Assembly (NCBI RefSeq): GCF_900112645.1
Contig: NZ_FOMO01000006.1
Location: 210,586 to 274,585 of the forward strand
Source: Phytopseudomonas straminea
GTDB lineage: Bacteria; Pseudomonadota; Gammaproteobacteria; Pseudomonadales; Pseudomonadaceae
Reading direction: 5' to 3'
DNA: 64,000 nt
Shown here: in pieces, positions 33,785 to 41,473 of the stretch
Numbering within the stretch: the stretch's first letter is position 1
How the letters are laid out: each line of letters begins with the position of its first letter
Translations under genes and position numbers: made by a program
The notes under the pieces: generated by a model
Told to the model about the DNA's origin: nothing
Databases searched by the model: none
Seen by the model: the letters and a program-made list of their open reading frames with translations, nothing else

Positions 33785-34138
33785 CTACGCCTCTCCTACC
33801 CAGCAATAAACTGGCGCATCGGCGCCGGTTTCCATGCGCACCTGCTCGCAGTGGCGCAGCCGCACCAGTAGGCGCTTGCCGGCTACTTCCCCGCCAGCCA
33901 GCGCTGCCAGTTGCGCCATCAGCTGCGGCCCTTCGATACGCCCGGCGCGGCGCAGCAACTCCAACACCGTCTGCCACTGAGCATCCTGATCGGCTGGCGC
34001 TGGGGCTGAGGTGGCTGTCGCCGGGCTCTGCGCAGGCGCCACCGACACGGCCGCTGCCAACTGTGCCCAATCCTGGGGATCCAGCTCCACTGTCAGGTCC
34101 ACCGGCCAATCACCGATCCGTCCGCGAATACGCACCAT
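33785..34138 (-). CDS. Hypothetical protein of 117 residues
   Basis: No known domain recognised. The first 45 residues (MVRIRGRIGDWPVDLTVELDP) look beta-rich, then an alanine- and proline-rich linker, then a helical part with a winged-helix look (VLELLRRAGRIEGPQLMAQLAAL; KRLLVRLRHCEQVRMET). Start ATG has GGAGG five bases upstream. It is divergent from the zinc-binding protein gene at 34270 with 131 bp between. The same position in P. aeruginosa holds an unannotated protein, as I recall. It could belong to the zinc regulon. Confidence 0.6.
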   Translation of the reverse strand: MVRIRGRIGDWPVDLTVELDPQDWAQLAAAVSVAPAQSPATATSAPAPADQDAQWQTVLELLRRAGRIEGPQLMAQLAALAGGEVAGKRLLVRLRHCEQVRMETGADAPVYCWVGEA

Positions 34139-34220
34139 ATCTGCCTCCAACCAAATCGATTCGCCATGCTCCCACGAGCAGGCAAGCAAACCAAGGCGGC
34201 TCTACCACAGCGCATAAATT

Positions 34221-34236
34221 TGTTATAACGTATCAA
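34221..34236. promoter_or_regulatory. Zur-like box between divergent genes
   Basis: TGTTATAACGTATCAA is close to the GTTATAACATAAC type of Zur site known in pseudomonads, and lies about 35 bases before the zinc-binding protein ATG. Repression by zinc-loaded Zur is expected for the 34270-37521 genes and perhaps for the divergent 117-residue protein. The match was judged by eye. Confidence 0.65.
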
Positions 34237-34269
34237 TTCCTGTAAACCCTTCCTGCCTCGGAGCTATCC

Positions 34270-34842
34270 ATGCGCCACCTGCTGCTTGCCCTGCCCTTCG
34301 CCCTGCTGCCCCTGGCCGTCGCCCAGGCCCACGATGAACATGAACACGGCAGCCTCGGCAAACACGAACACGGCGTCGCCACGCTGAACGTGGCCCTGGA
34401 GGGCAGCACCCTGGAAATCGAGCTGGAAAGCCCGGCCATGAACATCGTCGGCTTCGAGCATGCCGCGACCAGCGATGCCGACAAAAAGACCGTTGCCGCC
34501 GCCCGCGCGGTACTGAAAAAACCCCAGACCCTGTTCAGCTTGCCCGCCGCAGCCGGCTGCAGCCTGAGCGAAAATGAAGTGCGCAGTCCGCTGTTCGGCA
34601 ACGCCGAAGCCGATCACGATCACGACGAGCCTGCTGACGGCGACGACCATCACCACGAGCACAGCGATATCGATGCCGATTACAGCTTCACCTGCAAGCA
34701 GCCGGGTGAGCTGAAGACCCTCGACCTGTCGGCGTTCTACAAGCAATTCCCGGCCACCCAGAAGATCAACGTGCAACTGATCGGCCCGAGCGGACAGCAG
34801 GGCGTCGAGTCGACCCCGGCCAACCCGCGCCTGAGCTTCTGA
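34270..34842 (+). CDS. Zinc-binding periplasmic protein, DUF2796 (ZrgA-like)
   Basis: Protein of 190 residues with a signal peptide (cleavage after AQA, near residue 19) and two His-Asp-Glu rich patches: AHDEHEHGSLGKHEHG just after cleavage and DHDHDEPADGDDHHHEHSD near residues 117-135. The remainder holds the DUF2796 core (VATLNVALEGSTLEIELESP; FYKQFPATQKINVQLIGP). ZrgA of Vibrio with this domain binds zinc and supports its uptake. Here it begins the cluster and follows a Zur-like box, so zinc acquisition under shortage is the likely role. Confidence 0.85.
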   Translation: MRHLLLALPFALLPLAVAQAHDEHEHGSLGKHEHGVATLNVALEGSTLEIELESPAMNIVGFEHAATSDADKKTVAAARAVLKKPQTLFSLPAAAGCSLSENEVRSPLFGNAEADHDHDEPADGDDHHHEHSDIDADYSFTCKQPGELKTLDLSAFYKQFPATQKINVQLIGPSGQQGVESTPANPRLSF

Positions 34843-34970
34843 CCGACCATGCCGATGCCGTCACCAGGCGGCATCGGCTGTTGCACACGTTCGGCAACAC
34901 CCTCTGGCTCAGCATTTCGTGGCCATGACTGGCACACTTGCTGTTTTTCTCTCCAGCGCCAGCAGTCCCC

Positions 34971-35678
34971 ATGACCACAGCACTGATCGAACTCACTGAC
35001 CTCGGCTTCGCCTGGCCCGGCCAGGACGAGCTTCTGGACATCCCCCATTTTCACCTGCAACGCGGCGAGACCCTGTTTCTCAAGGGCCCCAGTGGCAGTG
35101 GCAAAACCACCCTACTCGGCCTGCTCGGCGGCGTACAGAAACCCGGCCGCGGCCGCATTCGCCTGCTGGGCGAAGACCTCGCCACGCTCTCGGCGGCCCG
35201 CCGCGATCGCTTTCGCGTCGACCACACCGGCTACATCTTTCAACAGTTCAACCTGCTGCCATTCCTGAGCGTGCGCGACAACGTCGAGCTGCCGTGCCGC
35301 TTTTCGCGCCTGCGGGCCGAGCGCGCCGCACAGCGCTACGGCAGCGTCAGCGAGGCCGCCGGCAAGCTGCTGGAGCACCTGGGCCTGCACCCCGAGCTGC
35401 TCGAACGCCGCGCCGATTCGCTGTCCATCGGCCAGCAGCAACGTGTCGCTGCCGCCCGCGCGCTGATCGGCCAACCGGAGCTGGTGATCGCCGACGAGCC
35501 GACCTCGGCGCTGGATGCCGATGCTCGCCAGGCGTTTCTCGAACTGCTGTTCGGCGAATGCCGCGACGTCGGCGCCAGCCTGCTGTTCGTCAGCCATGAC
35601 CAGAGCCTGGCCGCGCTGTTCGACCGCAGCCTGTCGCTCGCCGAACTCAACCGCGCCAGCAAGCCACAGGAGGTCTGA
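34971..35678 (+). CDS. ABC transporter ATPase of the zinc-linked cluster
   Basis: ATPase of 235 residues of the LolD/MacB-type family. Walker A GPSGSGKTTL near residue 40, signature LSIGQQQRVAAARAL, Walker B LVIADEPTSALD, then H-loop FVSHDQSLAAL. The start MTTALIELTD was chosen for its fit to the family; the ORF reaches further upstream. Its stop is one base before the permease gene's GTG. It would power the adjacent FtsX-type permease; substrate is unknown, metal or lipoprotein export is inferred. Confidence 0.9.
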   Translation: MTTALIELTDLGFAWPGQDELLDIPHFHLQRGETLFLKGPSGSGKTTLLGLLGGVQKPGRGRIRLLGEDLATLSAARRDRFRVDHTGYIFQQFNLLPFLSVRDNVELPCRFSRLRAERAAQRYGSVSEAAGKLLEHLGLHPELLERRADSLSIGQQQRVAAARALIGQPELVIADEPTSALDADARQAFLELLFGECRDVGASLLFVSHDQSLAALFDRSLSLAELNRASKPQEV

Positions 35679-35679
35679 G

Positions 35680-36942
35680 GTGTTCCTATTACGACTCGCC
35701 CTGGCCAGTCTGGCCAACCGCCGTTTCACCGCCCTGCTCACGGTGTTCGCCATCGCCCTGTCGGTGTGCCTGCTGCTAGCGGTGGAACGGGTGCGCACCG
35801 AGGCGCGCACCAGCTTCGCCAACACCATCAGCGGCACCGACCTGATCGTCGGCGCCCGTTCCGGCAGCGTGAATCTGCTGCTCTACTCGGTGTTCCGCAT
35901 CGGCAACGCCACCAACAACATCCGCTGGGACAGTTTCGAGAAGCTCGCGGCCCACCCTCAGGTCGACTGGGCAATACCGATTTCACTGGGTGATTCGCAC
36001 CGCGGCTACCGGGTGATGGGCACCAACCAGGACTACTTCGACCACTACCACTACGGTCGGGGCCAATCCTTGCAGTTGGCCCAGGGCGAACGCTTCCACG
36101 ACCTGTTCGACGTGGTGCTCGGCGCCGAAGTGGCCGAGGCGCTGCACTACAAGCTCGGCGACAAGATCGTGCTGTCTCACGGGGTCGCGGCCATCAGCCT
36201 GCAGCAGCACGACGACAAACCCTTCGTGGTCAGCGGCATCCTCGCCCGCACCGGCACGCCGGTGGACCGCACCCTGCACATATCCTTGGAAGGCATGGAG
36301 GCATTGCACGTCGACTGGCAGAACGGCGTACCGGCCCGCGGCGCCGGCAAGGTCAGCGCCGAACAGGCGCGCCACATGGATTTGCAGCCCAAGGCGATCA
36401 CCGCGGCGATGCTCGGCCTGAAGAGCAAGATCGCCACCTTCGCCATACAGCGCGAAGTCAACGAATACCGCGGCGAGCCGCTACTGGCGATCCTCCCTGG
36501 TGTAGCCCTGCAGGAGCTGTGGAGCCTGATGGGCACGGCGGAAAAGGCGCTGTTCGTGGTCTCGCTGTTCGTGGTGCTGACCGGCCTGATCGGCATGCTC
36601 ACGGCGATTCTCACCAGCCTTAACGAACGGCGTCGAGAGATGGCCATCCTGCGCTCGGTCGGCGCGCGGCCTTGGCATGTCGCCAGCCTGCTGATCCTCG
36701 AAGCCTTCTCACTGGCGGTGGCCGGCGTGGTGGCCGGCACTGCGCTGCTGTATGCCGGCATCACCGGTGCCCAGGGCTACGTGCAGGCCAACTACGGCCT
36801 GTATCTGCCGCTTAGCGCGCCGACGCCCTATGAGTGGACGCTGCTCGGCGCTATTCTGGCGGCCGCCCTGCTGATGGGCTGTGTGCCGGCCTGGCGTGCG
36901 TATCGGCAGTCGTTAGCGGATGGGCTCTCCATCCGGCTGTGA
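35680..36942 (+). CDS. FtsX/MacB-type ABC permease of the zinc-linked cluster
   Basis: Permease of 420 residues with one N-terminal and three C-terminal membrane segments and a large periplasmic domain of about 230 residues (GTDLIVGARSGSVNLLLYSV opens it). The FtsX core ends with NERRREMAILRSVGARPWH, a loop that contacts the ATPase. Start is GTG with AGGAGG six bases before it; an earlier in-frame ATG would overlap the ATPase gene. Such permeases transmit force to periplasmic partners rather than moving small ions. Confidence 0.88.
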   Translation: MFLLRLALASLANRRFTALLTVFAIALSVCLLLAVERVRTEARTSFANTISGTDLIVGARSGSVNLLLYSVFRIGNATNNIRWDSFEKLAAHPQVDWAIPISLGDSHRGYRVMGTNQDYFDHYHYGRGQSLQLAQGERFHDLFDVVLGAEVAEALHYKLGDKIVLSHGVAAISLQQHDDKPFVVSGILARTGTPVDRTLHISLEGMEALHVDWQNGVPARGAGKVSAEQARHMDLQPKAITAAMLGLKSKIATFAIQREVNEYRGEPLLAILPGVALQELWSLMGTAEKALFVVSLFVVLTGLIGMLTAILTSLNERRREMAILRSVGARPWHVASLLILEAFSLAVAGVVAGTALLYAGITGAQGYVQANYGLYLPLSAPTPYEWTLLGAILAAALLMGCVPAWRAYRQSLADGLSIRL

Positions 36943-36948
36943 CTGTGT

Positions 36949-36980
36949 GAAGCCGGGCCTGATCAGCCCGGCTTCGTTTT
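36949..36980 (+). terminator. Terminator or attenuator inside the zinc-linked cluster
   Basis: Ten-pair stem GAAGCCGGGC / GCCCGGCTTC followed by GTTTT, seven bases after the permease stop. Good terminator form, yet the next gene begins 20 bases later and belongs to the same cluster, so it probably lowers transcription of the DUF3299 gene. Confidence 0.75.
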
Positions 36981-36999
36981 CCAATTCAAAGGTAGTGTC

Positions 37000-37521
37000 A
37001 TGCGTCGCGTCCTGCTTACCGCTCTGCTTCTCGCCCTGGCCTCGCCGCTCTGGGCTGACGACCTGCGTACCCTGAACTGGCAGGAGCTGATCCCCAAGGA
37101 CGCGCCGCCCCAGGTGCCGCAGATGACACCGATGCACGACATGTCGCAGTTGGGCGATGCGTTGTCCGAGGGTGGCGCCGCCTCGTTGCAGCAGTTCCCG
37201 TCAGCACCGGTGGTCAAGGAAATGGACGGCCAGAACGTCAAGATCCCCGGCTACATCGTACCGCTGGACGTCACCGAAGAAGGCCGCGTGACCGAGTTCC
37301 TGCTGGTGCCCTACTTCGGCGCCTGCATCCACGTGCCTCCGCCGCCGTCCAACCAGATTATCCACGTCAACACCGAACTGGGCGTGCTGCTCGACGCGCT
37401 GTACCAGCCCTTCTGGGTCGAAGGCCCGCTCAAGGTCGAGCACAGCAGCAGCGAACTGGCCGAGGTCGGCTATCAGCTGGCGGCGGACAAAATCTATCCC
37501 TACGAACTGCCGGCCAACTGA
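37000..37521 (+). CDS. DUF3299 periplasmic protein
   Basis: Protein of 173 residues with a signal peptide (MRRVLLTALLLALASPLWA) and the DUF3299 core GYIVPLDVTEEGRVTEFLLV followed by YFGACIHVPPPPSNQIIHV, with one cysteine in the conserved GAC pattern. Proteins with this domain occur with DUF2796 proteins and ABC genes in several gammaproteobacteria, which is the pattern here, and zinc-handling is the probable context. Its biochemical role is unknown. Confidence 0.8.
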   Translation: MRRVLLTALLLALASPLWADDLRTLNWQELIPKDAPPQVPQMTPMHDMSQLGDALSEGGAASLQQFPSAPVVKEMDGQNVKIPGYIVPLDVTEEGRVTEFLLVPYFGACIHVPPPPSNQIIHVNTELGVLLDALYQPFWVEGPLKVEHSSSELAEVGYQLAADKIYPYELPAN

Positions 37522-37559
37522 CATCGTGACAAACCGTCGCACCCTTGCTTAGCCAGCTA

Positions 37560-37573
37560 TTGAGCTGAGTCAA
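37560..37573 (+). promoter_or_regulatory. Candidate ANR/FNR box upstream of oprG
   Basis: TTGAGCTGAGTCAA fits the TTGAT-N4-ATCAA pattern with one change in each half, and lies 70 bases before the porin ATG. ANR is known to control oprG in P. aeruginosa, so induction at low oxygen is expected. Confidence 0.6.
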
Positions 37574-37642
37574 CAGGCGCTTCACCCAGCGCCTTACCCT
37601 GACGCCATCCGAGATGATTCGAATGACCGTTAGGAGCTCACC

Positions 37643-38335
37643 ATGTACAAGTCGCTGTTCTCTGCCTCGCTGATCGCCCTGGCGCTGGCGCCCCCCGTTG
37701 CCCAGGCGCACCAGGCCGGTGACATTCTCGTACGCGCCGGCGCCATCACCGTCAACCCCGATGCGGACAGCTCCTCGATCAAGGTCGACCGCGGCGGCCT
37801 GGCGGGCACCGATCTGGGCGGCAAGGCGACCATGAGCAGCGACACCCAGCTGGGCCTGAACTTCGCCTACATGCTGACCGACCACTTGGGCGTCGAACTG
37901 CTCGCCGCCACGCCGTTCGAGCATGACGTGAAGATCAAGGGCACCGTGCTGGACGCCGCCAACGGCAAACTCGGTACCCTCAAGCACCTGCCGCCGACCC
38001 TGAGCCTGGTGTACTACCCGCTCGACGCCAAGTCGGCCTTCCAGCCCTACGTCGGCGGCGGCATCAACTACACCTGGATCTACGACGAACACGTGGGCAG
38101 CGGCGCCTCGACAGCCGGTTTCGACAACTTCCGCGCCAAGAACTCTTGGGGCCTGGCCTGGCAGATCGGTGCCGACTACATGCTCACCGACAACCTGATG
38201 ATCAACGCCCAGGCTCGCTACATCGACATCGACACCACCGCCTATGTGGACAACACCGCCCTGGGCGTGCGCGCCAAGGTCGACGTGGATGTGGATCCGT
38301 TCGTGTACATGGTGGGGTTGGGTTACAAGTTCTAA
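37643..38335 (+). CDS. oprG: OmpW-family outer-membrane protein OprG
   Basis: Eight-stranded outer-membrane barrel of 230 residues with a signal peptide (cleavage after AQA, near residue 20). Typical parts are NFAYMLTDHLGVELLAATPF, TLSLVYYPLDAKSAFQPYVGGGINY and the C-terminal VYMVGLGYKF that ends in an aromatic residue. It may let small hydrophobic molecules or amino acids pass. It carries an upstream ANR-like box and a strong bidirectional terminator after it. Confidence 0.93.
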   Translation: MYKSLFSASLIALALAPPVAQAHQAGDILVRAGAITVNPDADSSSIKVDRGGLAGTDLGGKATMSSDTQLGLNFAYMLTDHLGVELLAATPFEHDVKIKGTVLDAANGKLGTLKHLPPTLSLVYYPLDAKSAFQPYVGGGINYTWIYDEHVGSGASTAGFDNFRAKNSWGLAWQIGADYMLTDNLMINAQARYIDIDTTAYVDNTALGVRAKVDVDVDPFVYMVGLGYKF

Positions 38336-38373
38336 GGACAGCTCGAAGAAGCGGGCTGACAGCGATCTGCTTT

Positions 38374-38436
38374 TGTGGGAGCGGCCGGGGACGCCTAGTC
38401 GATGCCCGCGATTCGCGCGCACGGCGCGCTCTCACA
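38374..38436. repeat. REP-like element after oprG
   Basis: TGTGGGAGCGGCCGGGG and, inverted, TGTGAGAGCGCGCCG enclose GATGCCCGCGATTCGCG. This is the same GTGGGAGC REP type as in the repeat at 29643, in the usual place after a gene. Confidence 0.65.
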
Positions 38437-38467
38437 GGTTCAGCGCTAGGCTCACCAACTCCAAGAC

Positions 38468-38496
38468 GCAAAAAGCCGGCATCGCCGGCTTTTTGC
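38468..38496. terminator. Bidirectional terminator between oprG and the epimerase gene
   Basis: GCAAAAAGCCGGC / GCCGGCTTTTTGC, a nearly perfect palindrome with A and T tracts on both sides, so it works for both convergent transcripts. Confidence 0.9.
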
Positions 38497-38514
38497 TATG
38501 CAGCGCTTAACGAC

Positions 38515-39444
38515 TCAGCTATTGAGCAACGCCGCCAATCCATCACGCAGCGAGGTCCGCACCGGCAGCCGGTACTCGTTCGCCAGGCGGCCATTGTCGG
38601 CACGGGAATGGCGGATATCGCCGGCTCGTGCGTCCAGATGCGTCACCGGCGGCAGGCCGCCGAGCAGCTGACCGATCTGCGTCAGCAACTCTTTGAGGCT
38701 CACCGCCTGGTTCCAGCCGACGTTAACCGCACCGGGTGGCGGCTGCCTGGCGTCCAGTGCTTGCAGCAGCAGCTCGACCAGATCGGCGACATAGAAGAAG
38801 TCGCGGGTCTGCTCGCCGTCACCGAACACGCTGATCGGCAAGCCCTGCTGGGCGCGCTGGGTGAAGATGCTGATCACACCGGAATACGGCGAGGATGGAT
38901 CCTGGCGCGGGCCGAACACGTTGAAGAAGCGAAAAATCGCCGGTTCCAGCCCGTGCTGCCGCGCGTAGAATTCCAGGTAATGTTCGCTGGCCAGCTTGTC
39001 CGAAGCGTAGGGTGTCAGCGGCGCCTTGGCGGTATCCTCGTCGATGGCCACGCCTTCGCCGTTGTTGCCGTAAACCGCGGCGCTGGAGGCAAAGACCACA
39101 CGACGCACACCATGCTCGCGCATCGCTTCGCAGATGTTCAGGGTGCCGATGAAGTTGCTCTGGTGGGTGCTGACCGGATCGTCCACCGAGGCCTGCACCG
39201 ACGCCACCGCGGCCAGGTGCACCACGGCGCTGCAGCCGGCCACCGCGCGACTGACCAGCGCGGCATCGGCCACGTCGCCTTCGATGAAGGTCAGACGAGC
39301 ATCATCGAGCGGCAGATTACTCAGCTTGCCCATGGACAGGTTGTCCAGCACGCGCACGCTGTGCCCGCGCGCCAACAGGGCGTCGACCAGATTGGAGCCG
39401 ATAAAGCCGGCGCCGCCGGTGACGAGAACGGGTTGATCAGACAT
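38515..39444 (-). CDS. NAD-dependent sugar-nucleotide epimerase/dehydratase (GalE-like)
   Basis: Extended SDR protein of 309 residues. NAD motif GGAGFIGS near residue 9, catalytic Tyr-Lys in YASDKLASEHY, and SSAAVYG before it. It contains DNLSMGKLSNLP, typical of UDP-sugar 4-epimerases. The start MSDQPVLVTGG overlaps the end of the next upstream gene by eight bases, so the two form a pair. The substrate is probably a UDP-sugar used in cell-surface polysaccharide. Confidence 0.85.
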   Translation of the reverse strand: MSDQPVLVTGGAGFIGSNLVDALLARGHSVRVLDNLSMGKLSNLPLDDARLTFIEGDVADAALVSRAVAGCSAVVHLAAVASVQASVDDPVSTHQSNFIGTLNICEAMREHGVRRVVFASSAAVYGNNGEGVAIDEDTAKAPLTPYASDKLASEHYLEFYARQHGLEPAIFRFFNVFGPRQDPSSPYSGVISIFTQRAQQGLPISVFGDGEQTRDFFYVADLVELLLQALDARQPPPGAVNVGWNQAVSLKELLTQIGQLLGGLPPVTHLDARAGDIRHSRADNGRLANEYRLPVRTSLRDGLAALLNS

Positions 39445-40321
39445 GGCGGTAATACTGCTCCAGCAGGCTCGGCAGGCCAGCACGCCAGGCGCGCGGCTTG
39501 ACGCCGAAGGTGTGAAGGATTTTCTTGCACGCCAGTACGCCGTGCTGCGGTTCATCGGAGGCATCGCCGCGGGCGGCATGGGCCTGGCCGCAAATTTCTT
39601 CCAGCAGGTTTTCCCGCAGGTGACGGGCTTCGCTGAGAATCGCCTGACCCAGCGCCAGGGCGGTGGTCGCCTCGTGGCCGCCGTAATGGTAGGTACCCCA
39701 TAGCGGGGCGGCGCAATCGAGCTGCTTGAGTACGGCGAGAATCACCCGCGCGGCATCGTCCACCGGCGTCGGGTTGCCCCGCCGATCATCGGCCAGGAAC
39801 AGCGCCTTGTCGCGCTCGGCACGCACCAGAAAACGCGCCAGCAGGCCGTCCGGACTGTCATCGAGAATCCAGCCGAAGCGCAGCAGCACATGGCGTGGGC
39901 ACAGCGCGCGCACGCTCTGTTCCATGCGCACCAACACCTGGCCACGCGTGCTCAGTGGCTGGGTTTCGTCCTTCTCGTTGTAGGCCGTGGCGCGGGCGCC
40001 ATCGAACACCCGATAGCTGGAAGGCTGTAGCAGGCGAATATCATGGTGCTGGCAGAGTTCGGCCAGGCGCTCGACGGCGCGTTCCTGAGCAGCGAAACGC
40101 TCGACGCTGACCTTGGAGGCCTGAAACCAATCGAAATAGTAGGCGAGGTTGATCACCGCATCAGGGCGGGTATCGTCGACCAACTGAGTCAGGCTGGCGG
40201 CATCCCAACCCTGGGTCGGCGGGCGCGGGGCGAGAAAGCCGATATCTTCCTCGGCGCCCAGGCGAATCAACGCCCGGCCCAGCGTACTGCCACCACCCAG
40301 CAACAACAGGCGCATGCGCAT
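39437..40321 (-). CDS. RmlD-like sugar-nucleotide reductase family protein
   Basis: Protein of 294 residues of the SDR superfamily. LLLGGGSTLGRALIRLG at the start is a nucleotide-binding turn; a Tyr-containing stretch YNEKDETQPLSTRGQVLVRME replaces the usual YGRTK-type motif. It resembles dTDP-4-dehydrorhamnose reductase but the catalytic Tyr-x3-Lys is not clear, so activity is uncertain. It is cotranscribed with the epimerase gene. Confidence 0.75.
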   Translation of the reverse strand: MRMRLLLLGGGSTLGRALIRLGAEEDIGFLAPRPPTQGWDAASLTQLVDDTRPDAVINLAYYFDWFQASKVSVERFAAQERAVERLAELCQHHDIRLLQPSSYRVFDGARATAYNEKDETQPLSTRGQVLVRMEQSVRALCPRHVLLRFGWILDDSPDGLLARFLVRAERDKALFLADDRRGNPTPVDDAARVILAVLKQLDCAAPLWGTYHYGGHEATTALALGQAILSEARHLRENLLEEICGQAHAARGDASDEPQHGVLACKKILHTFGVKPRAWRAGLPSLLEQYYRHV

Positions 40322-40561
40322 AACGAAACTAGAAGCTCCACAATCAGATTTGAGCCGACGCCCGGCAATGCTGCACGGCCAGCCGGCTCTTGGCAGAGCC
40401 CGAATGGTTCAGCCCCATGGCCTGCATTTTGCTGTTTTTACCCCTCGGCGTCATCACCGGGCTTTATCCTGACGCGCCTGGCCCTTGTCAGAGCACACTC
40501 CTGGCAACCTACAGGGCAGTAATGACCTGATGTAGAGCCGATAGAAACCAAGGAAAACCAC

Positions 40562-40909
40562 GTGAAAAAATTGCTGTTCCTGGCCTGCTGCGCGCTACTC
40601 GCCTATGGCCTGTTTCGCCCCGAGCCGCCGCCGGACCTGTTCAATGAGTCGGACAAATTCCTGCACCTGATCGCCTTTGGCGGTCTGTCGCTGGTCACCC
40701 GCTTCGCCTTCCCCGGTACGCCCGGTTGGTTGCTCTGGCCGCTACTTTTCATTCAGGCGCCGCTCTCGGAATGGCTGCAGCACCTGCTGCAGCCGACCCG
40801 TGAATTCAGCACCATGGACGTACTGGCCAACTTCTGCGGCATCGCGCTCGCCCTGCTGTTCTGGGTCTGCCAGGACCTGTTGCGCAAGCGGCTGTTCAGC
40901 ACAGCCTGA
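40562..40909 (+). CDS. VanZ-like membrane protein
   Basis: Protein of 115 residues with about four hydrophobic segments and the VanZ-family pattern NESDKFLHLIAFGGLSLV, then EWLQHLLQPTREFSTMDVLANFCGI. GTG start with AAGGAAA nine bases upstream. Function is unknown; VanZ gives low teicoplanin resistance in enterococci, but such small proteobacterial relatives are not shown to do so. The 240 bp upstream hold no gene that I can support. Confidence 0.75.
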   Translation: MKKLLFLACCALLAYGLFRPEPPPDLFNESDKFLHLIAFGGLSLVTRFAFPGTPGWLLWPLLFIQAPLSEWLQHLLQPTREFSTMDVLANFCGIALALLFWVCQDLLRKRLFSTA

Positions 40910-40921
40910 GCGGCACAAACG

Positions 40922-40948
40922 AAAAGGCCCCGCAGTGCGGGGCCTTTT
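40922..40948. terminator. Bidirectional terminator between the VanZ-like gene and ssb
   Basis: AAAAGGCCCCGC / GCGGGGCCTTTT with a three-base loop, 12 bases after the VanZ-like stop and 16 bases before the end of ssb on the other strand. Confidence 0.92.
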
Positions 40949-40963
40949 GCAGTCAGCGCTCGA

Positions 40964-41458
40964 TCAGAACGGAATGTCGTCGTCGAAGCTGTCGTAGTCC
41001 TGGGCCGGCTGCGGCTTCTGTTGCTGCGGGGCGGACTGACGTGGCGCCTGCTGCTGCGGCTCGCGCTGCGGTGCCGGACGCGACTGACGCTGCTCACCAC
41101 CACCGGCGCCGTCAGGACGGCCGCCGAGCAGCTGCATGGTGCCCTGCATGTCGACGATGATCTCGGTGGTGTAGCGCTTGATGCCGTCCTTTTCCCACTC
41201 GCGGGTCTGCAGCTTGCCCTCGATGTACACCTGGGAGCCCTTGCGCAGGTACTCGCCGGCGATCTCGGCAACCTTGCCGAACAGCGACACACGGTGCCAT
41301 TCGGTCTTCTCGACGCGCTGACCGGTCTGCTTGTCCGTCCACTGCTCGCTGGTTGCCAGGCTCAGGTTGGTCACGGCATTGCCGCTGGGCAGATAGCGCG
41401 TTTCCGGATCCTGTCCGCAGGTACCGACCAGAATGACTTTGTTAACCCCACGGGCCAT
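40964..41458 (-). CDS. ssb: Single-stranded DNA-binding protein
   Basis: Homotetrameric SSB of 164 residues. The OB fold (MARGVNKVILVGTCGQDPETR; GSQVYIEGKLQTREWEKDGI) fills residues 1-110, then a Gln-, Pro- and Arg-rich linker, and the acidic tip DDDIPF that binds repair proteins. It lies 15 bases after the MFS gene on the same strand and next to uvrA (divergent beyond MFS), the standard uvrA-MFS-ssb arrangement in pseudomonads. Confidence 0.97.
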   Translation of the reverse strand: MARGVNKVILVGTCGQDPETRYLPSGNAVTNLSLATSEQWTDKQTGQRVEKTEWHRVSLFGKVAEIAGEYLRKGSQVYIEGKLQTREWEKDGIKRYTTEIIVDMQGTMQLLGGRPDGAGGGEQRQSRPAPQREPQQQAPRQSAPQQQKPQPAQDYDSFDDDIPF

Positions 41459-41473
41459 AACGCTCTCCTACTT

